Source: Epichloe hybrida
Taxonomy: Eukaryota; Ascomycota; Sordariomycetes; Hypocreales; Clavicipitaceae
DNA length: 64,000 bases
NCBI GenBank assembly: GCA_019022495.1
Contig: JAFEKR010000002.1
Span: 124,001-188,000 of the forward strand
Direction of reading: 5' to 3'
In this document: positions 58,601-64,000 of the stretch, piece by piece
Numbering within the stretch: position 1 is the first letter of the stretch
Layout of the letters: every line of letters starts with the position of its first letter
The notes under the pieces: model-generated
What the model was told of the DNA's origin: nothing
Databases searched by the model: none
What the model saw: only the letters and a program-made list of their open reading frames with translations
Made by a program: the position numbers and the translations under genes

Positions 58601-61600
58601 TCCGTGAACTCCAGTGGATGGTCCCGAAGGACCGTCGCGCTTTGGATGATGCCCCTGACGGGTGGCAAGCCGAGAAGGGCCAACATGTCGGCTGCACCAC
58701 GCGCACTCCCCGAGTCGCAGATATCACACTGAACAACGTGAAGAGTCCCGCCCAGCTTCTTGATAGACTCCCGTACCTCCATTACGGCTGGCTGCTTGGC
58801 CACAGCTTCCACGTCCCGACGAGTCAGCGCTACAATGTGGCCTGCCCCCTTCCCGGCGAGAAACTGACCCATTCGCTTCCCCAGGTCGCCAAGTCCGCCG
58901 CCGATGACATATGTGCCATCCTGTCGCAAACGCATTATAGGTGCTTTTGGCTTCGTGGCTTGCACACGGGTCTGTTCATCGGCAACAAGGACCAATTTCC
59001 CCATGTGCTTCCTTTCAGCCATGAGAGAAAATGCCTGCTCGATGTGGGACATGTCAAACGTCGTGATGGGGTGAACCGGCTTCAAGAGGCCCTCGTCAAC
59101 CATGGAAAAGATGCGTTCAATGCCATGGACCGCCCTCTCGGGACGCACCAGTTGCATGTAAAGAGCGTCGACGGCAGCGAAGGTGGCCTGCTTGTCGAAC
59201 TTGGCCATGCTAAGCTGGCCGCGGCCGATGATGTCCGTCTTGCCGATCTCACAGAAGGTACCGAACGGGGCGAGGCAGTCCCAACTATCTCTGAGAAGTT
59301 GCCCCGGCAGAGAGTTGAGAACAACGTCAACGCCATTACCTCTGGTTGCGTCAAGAATCTGCTTCTTGAACTTGCCAGAATGCGATGAGAATATCTGGCT
59401 GGCGGGTATGCCATACTGCTCCTCGATCAGCCTCTTCTTTGCGATGCTGCCAGCTGTGACGAAAATCTCGGCTCCAGCAAGTTGTGCGAGCTGGATCGCG
59501 GACTGGCCGACACCACCCGAACCGCTGTGAATCAAGACGCTCTGTCCCTTCTCTATCCGTGCAACTTGATGGAGACAGTACCAAGCGGTAAGGTATGCCA
59601 GTGGAATAGAGGCTGCGTCGGTAAATGTAAGGGAATCTGGGATTGACACCACGTTTTTGTTGTGAACGCGGACCTGGTTGCCGAACTGTGCCACGGAGAG
59701 TGCCGTTACTCTGTCGCCGACCTTCCACGACTGCACGTTGGATCCAACGGCCACAATGACGCCGGCCACTTCGCCCGACATCGGGGTGCCTGGTGCCATA
59801 TGACCTAGTGTGATGGAGACATCCTTGAAGCTGACTCCATGGGCGTGAGCCTCTATTTGAACCTCGTCCGGGTTCAACGGACCGGACATATCGTCATTAT
59901 CAACAAAGCGTACAGTTTTGAGCAAGCCAGGCACCTGAACATCGAACTTGATGGGCCTATCCTTGTCAAGATACAGGCAGTTCATCAGAGGTGCGTCGGC
60001 CGTCTTGTTCTGCTCCGCGTTACTGCGACTGTCAATGTGTGTGGCAAGATCATCGTCGGGAATTACTCTTGGTATCATTAGCATGCCATTGCGGATGGCA
60101 TATTCGTGCTCCGGCCTGAAGTCCTCATATTTGACACCGCTAGGCGACCAAAAAGATCGCTTTGTAACATCTGTCACCATCTGGATCACAGACTGCAGAT
60201 TGTCGCCATTGCTACCACGTTGAATTGGATCTTGGATATCGACCGTGATCAATCGTAAATCGGGGTTCTCACGCCGAAGAACTCTGGCAGTGCCATTTAT
60301 CATGTGCTTCAACGCTGCCTTGTTACTAAACGGCGGCGAGGTTTGGAAGCTGACCCAGAGGACGTTCCCGCCTTGGAGCAGAAGCCTCTTGACATGGCCA
60401 AAGGTCTCGGCACTAGGATTCAACAGAACCGGGTACTCAGCGGAGTCAACAACTATCGAAATATCATCGGGCATTGGGTCTTCTGCGTCCGTAGAAATCG
60501 TAATCCAGCTCCCCCGGCTGCATTTGATGCTTTGACTCTCCAGAGAACGGCATAGCGCATCTCCAAAGACAACTTGGGATGCATCTTTGCAATATCCTAG
60601 ATGCACTTTCGCCGTTAAGCTTCTCTCATTGATCTCTTGGGGGTGGCCTTTAGCCGTTTCCGCGGCGGTTAGAGCCTTGGCCACAATCATGCTGCTGGCG
60701 CCGCTCGATAGATTATTACCGGCTGAGAGTGCAAGTTCCGTGCTGCTGAAACCGTTCCTCTCCAAATACAGGTTCCAATCGGACAAGGTCATCGAAGACG
60801 CATCCTGTTGTTCATCCTCTGATGCTCGTGGATTGTCCAGGATGTCGGAGACTTCCTTGCAAGCTGCCGAAGCTGCCGTCAGCTTCAATAGCATAAGCCG
60901 GCCACCTGGCTTCAACAACTTTCGCAGATTGGCCATAATCGCATCCACCCGGGGCGACGCGATCCAAGCCATGGACGCTATGGCCAAATCGAAGTTGTTG
61001 GCGGCATGTCCTTGCGGGAGTGGATCGCTTGTTATATCGAGGGTCTTGAAGTCGATTTGATCGGCCCATCTGTCCAAACTGTTGCGGGCACACTCGAGGA
61101 GACCGGGAGACTCCTCAGTGCAAGTGTAAGAGTCTACAGGTAGCCGGCCGTTGTGACGAGTTGCCTCCAGTAGAGGTACAATGATATCTCCATTTCCAGC
61201 GCCAAGGGCGAGAATTTTCATGTTGGGATTCTTGTGAACGACAGCTTGTACATATGCAGCAATCCTTGTATCAAAGAGATGGTCGTGGCCTGTATCATGA
61301 CCCGCGAGATGATTCTGCGTGAGATAATCGACATCGGCGTTCCACTCCATGCGGTAGGTCATCTTTTTTTGCACTGCGGTATCTCTATCAGCCTCTCCGA
61401 CAACCTGTGTCCGAATATCCGTGCCGGTTACGACTGGACGGAACGATCCATCGCCTCGCTTCTGGTAGGCACAGTAGGCAAATGCAGCATCTTGTGGTGT
61501 GCGCTGGAAATGCTGCAGGGCCACGAGGATTTCAGTACCCGGGGCGCTCTCCATATCGACTGCCACAGATATCTGTCCGAGCATGGAGGGCATGATAGGT

Positions 61601-64000
61601 GCTGGAAGACCCTCCCGCTGGAAGCACACCGGCTCCAGCTGAAAGATGGAGTCGAATGTGCTCGGATGAATGGTATGCGGCTGCATATAATGCCCTGGTA
61701 TCTGTTGGCTAATGTCCTGGATCACGATTGTGGCAGTGGCGTGCCCTTTGCCAATATGGATCTCCTTGAGGCCCTGGAAGGTGTCGCCATATTCGTTGCC
61801 GGTTGCTTTCAGATGACGATACGTTTCCTTTGCATCTATAGAAGAGGTACAGTGAGCCTGCACATCCCGCAGCCATCGATCGGCAGTTTCATTTGTGAAG
61901 TGACCCAGCCCGTCGTCTTGGGTGCCGACAAACTGATCCGCTGCAGCGGTATTTGAGCCAGCGTCGGTGGAAACAGAGTCCCATGAGACAAGCCCACTGC
62001 AGTTATCAATCCAACCGTCATTTTCAGAATCATAGGAGACTACGCGGAAGTGCTCCCAGGGACTACCCGCATGTTGTCGCGAGTGACTAATGACAAGTTG
62101 AAGCTCCACCTCTTGCTTGGCTTTCGTACTGTCGTCGTCGAGAATAACAACGGGCTTTGCAAAGGTCGCATCCCGGAAGTTGATGTTTGTGATGAGGCCT
62201 GGCATCTTGCGCAGCTGAAACAGTTGCTTCATGGCCTCGATGACCATGATCAGGTAACCGGCACCCGGGAAGATGACGAAGCCCTCGACAACATGATCGC
62301 GGAGCCACGGAATATTTACCAAGCTCACATGGTATCTCCACCGTGGCTCGTACGGTGAGCTATTCACTTCGAAGATACCAAGAAGATCATGCGGGGCGAA
62401 AGGACGTAGACGATTCTTCTTGCTCAGTCGCGATTCACGCCAATATGTGTTACTATGATCCCATGGATACGAGGGAAGGTCACCGACGACGCGGCAACTC
62501 GAGCACGAACTCTTCCTTGACTCTCCACCATCCAGCTGCACCGGGCTACCAGACTCGAAGACCTTGCCGGCCAACGCCAAAACACTACTCACCGCGCTAG
62601 TATTTCGAACCAAGCACGGCACGTAGTTGTATTTGAACGCAGCACCCGAAGCCAACTTGAAGCTCGATTCGGACAAGGACTGTCTCAGCGGCCCTGAAAG
62701 GGCTGCGTGAGGGCCAACCTCGATCAACACATTGGCAGCGTTCGAATATGCGTCTGCCAAGTGCTGTGCGACTAGCTGAGAAGCCGCGCTGAACTTGACT
62801 TGGGACACCAGGTTAGACACCCAGTAAGAGGGTCCGAAACCAGATCGCTTGCGGACACCGGTGACGGATGAGTAGAATGCCACGTCTTGTCGAGGGATAC
62901 CATGTGTTAACCCTTCGAGCGACGAGAGATATGACGGTGCAACTACCTCCATTTGGTGAGAGTGGTATGCCGAATCAACCTTGAGTTGCCTATTGAAGAC
63001 CGATGCGGCTCCCAGCGCCGTCTGGAGTTCGTGCAAAGCCGCAAGGTCTCCAGAGATGGTGGTGCTCTCGGGGCTATTGACGCAAGCCACGGCCACTTTA
63101 CCAATCCTGCTGTCCAGAAGCTTGAGACGCTTCTTTACGGCATCTTCTCCCTCTCCCACAGCCAGCATACCCCCTGGTGCTGAGTTCAGGGACTTTGCCT
63201 CGGCGGAACAGATGCCTCTCATCAAGGCAACTCGCATGGCAGCCTCCCTAGTCAACGCTCCGGCCGTATAGGCAGCTGCTATTTCTCCCGAGCTGTGGCC
63301 GTATACAGCGTGGGGTCGGATGCCATAGGTGGTGCCAAGTAGATCGACGAGGGCAATCTGGATTGCAGTAGTCATGGGCTGCGCAAACCTGGCTTTTCCA
63401 AGCCGGGACGACTTTTCATCTTTGATAAGCTCCTCTACAAGGTCCCATTCGCATCCCAGGTCCTTCATGATCTGGTTGCAAATTGCAATTGACGATGCAA
63501 ACTCGTGAGACTCAGAATCCCTTAGGAGCTCTCGTCCCATTGCAAACCACTGGGCTCCCTGTCCTGTAAAGACAAAGGCCAGTGCAACGTCCCTCGCCGA
63601 CTTCACGGGGCGGAGCTTTGCATTACCCAATGCCTCCTCAAGCTCATTGAGATTGCTCGCAGCGACACTGCAGCGCCAAAGAAGCTTCGAACGGCGCGTG
63701 TTCAGGGTGTAGACCACGTCAGCAAAGGATGCTGACTGGCCTTGGTCGGACCTGAGCCATTGTCGCAAGTTGGAAACAAGTCTGCTCAGAGATGATTCCG
63801 AGTTTGCTGATAAGACGATGAGTTTTGGCTGAGTGGTATGTTCGTGGTCTTGGACGTTGACATAATGTCCGTTGCCATTAGTCAGAGAACCGCCGTTAAC
63901 AAGTCCATCGCCGTTGACATGTCCATTGACAGGCATGGACTGGTCATATGCCTCCAGAATGGCGTGTGCATTTGCGCCACCATAACCAAAGCTGTTCACG
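55626..64000 (-). CDS. Highly reducing PKS with C-terminal carnitine acyltransferase domain (N-terminus beyond window)
   Basis: Iterative type I PKS. Visible exons: 64000-56932, 56818-55803 and 55731-55626; introns 113 nt (with a long A-run) and 71 nt; over 2,700 residues seen. The sequence enters at the end of the KS (NSFGYGGANAHAIL). AT: GHSSGEIAAA. DH: His in LRDHVVEG and Asp in HPSTFDSIF. C-MeT: LALGAGNGDI. ER: VLIHSGSGGVGQSA. KR: GGLGDLGKR, MLSSVAS and YAAGN. ACP: GLDSLVS. A linker leads to a cAT domain with DYWLEANEH, the catalytic His-Asp in TEHGILDGTT, and the C-terminal acyltransferase fold. All active-site residues seen are intact. Tv6-931 of Trichoderma virens is a studied HR-PKS-cAT that releases product by acyl transfer to polyol acceptors. 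Acceptor and product here are unknown. Confidence 0.92.

Overview
The window comes from a filamentous ascomycete, most likely a Sordariomycete (Hypocreales-like). The evidence is short GT-AG introns of about 50-130 nt, CTAAC-type branch sites, fungal secondary-metabolite megasynthases and RIP. RIP (repeat-induced point mutation) has turned the repeats into AT-rich blocks where Gln codons read as TAG. Genes sit in GC-balanced islands between three such blocks: 1-6130, 6980-12720 and 47770-55430. The species cannot be named from sequence alone.

Layout. 1-6450: DNA-transposon graveyard with a foldback/hAT-like element (1830-3969) and a Tc1/mariner copy (4826-6209) nested in a long-TIR MITE. 6878-12794: complete but RIP-mutated Ty1/copia element with 268/269-bp LTRs and a CCTTC target duplication. 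13160-36512: an epipolythiodioxopiperazine (ETP, gliotoxin/sirodesmin type) cluster of eleven genes. In order they are gliT-like oxidoreductase, gliP-like NRPS, gliI-like C-S lyase, a DMATS-type prenyltransferase, a P450, gliG-like GST, gliA-like transporter, gliK-like gamma-glutamyl cyclotransferase, gliJ-like dipeptidase, gliN-like methyltransferase and gliZ-like Zn2Cys6 regulator. 37006-42684: one gene that appears to fuse an RNA-dependent RNA polymerase to a Upf1/Hrr1-type SF1 helicase. 42775-43416: small P-loop NTPase. 45502-46957: GPI-anchored GH72 glucanosyltransferase. 47684-55503: second Ty1/copia element with 260-bp LTRs, a CCAGT target duplication and a perfect 673-bp internal tandem duplication. 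55626-64000: highly reducing PKS ending in a carnitine-acyltransferase domain, running off the right edge.

How the ETP genes would work together, from known family chemistry: the NRPS makes a diketopiperazine. The P450 and GST (GliG) add glutathione. GliK and GliJ trim the two glutathiones and GliI cleaves the C-S bonds. GliT closes the disulfide, the methyltransferase decorates, the MFS pump exports, and GliZ activates the set. The prenyltransferase points to a prenylated product, as in sirodesmin. However, the second adenylation domain of the NRPS is broken by several small indels and the usual terminal T domain is missing, while the tailoring genes look intact. The cluster is therefore either losing its product or the assembly has errors there.

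All exon limits were worked out by eye from splice signals, frame continuity and remembered family motifs. No alignment or database search was run.
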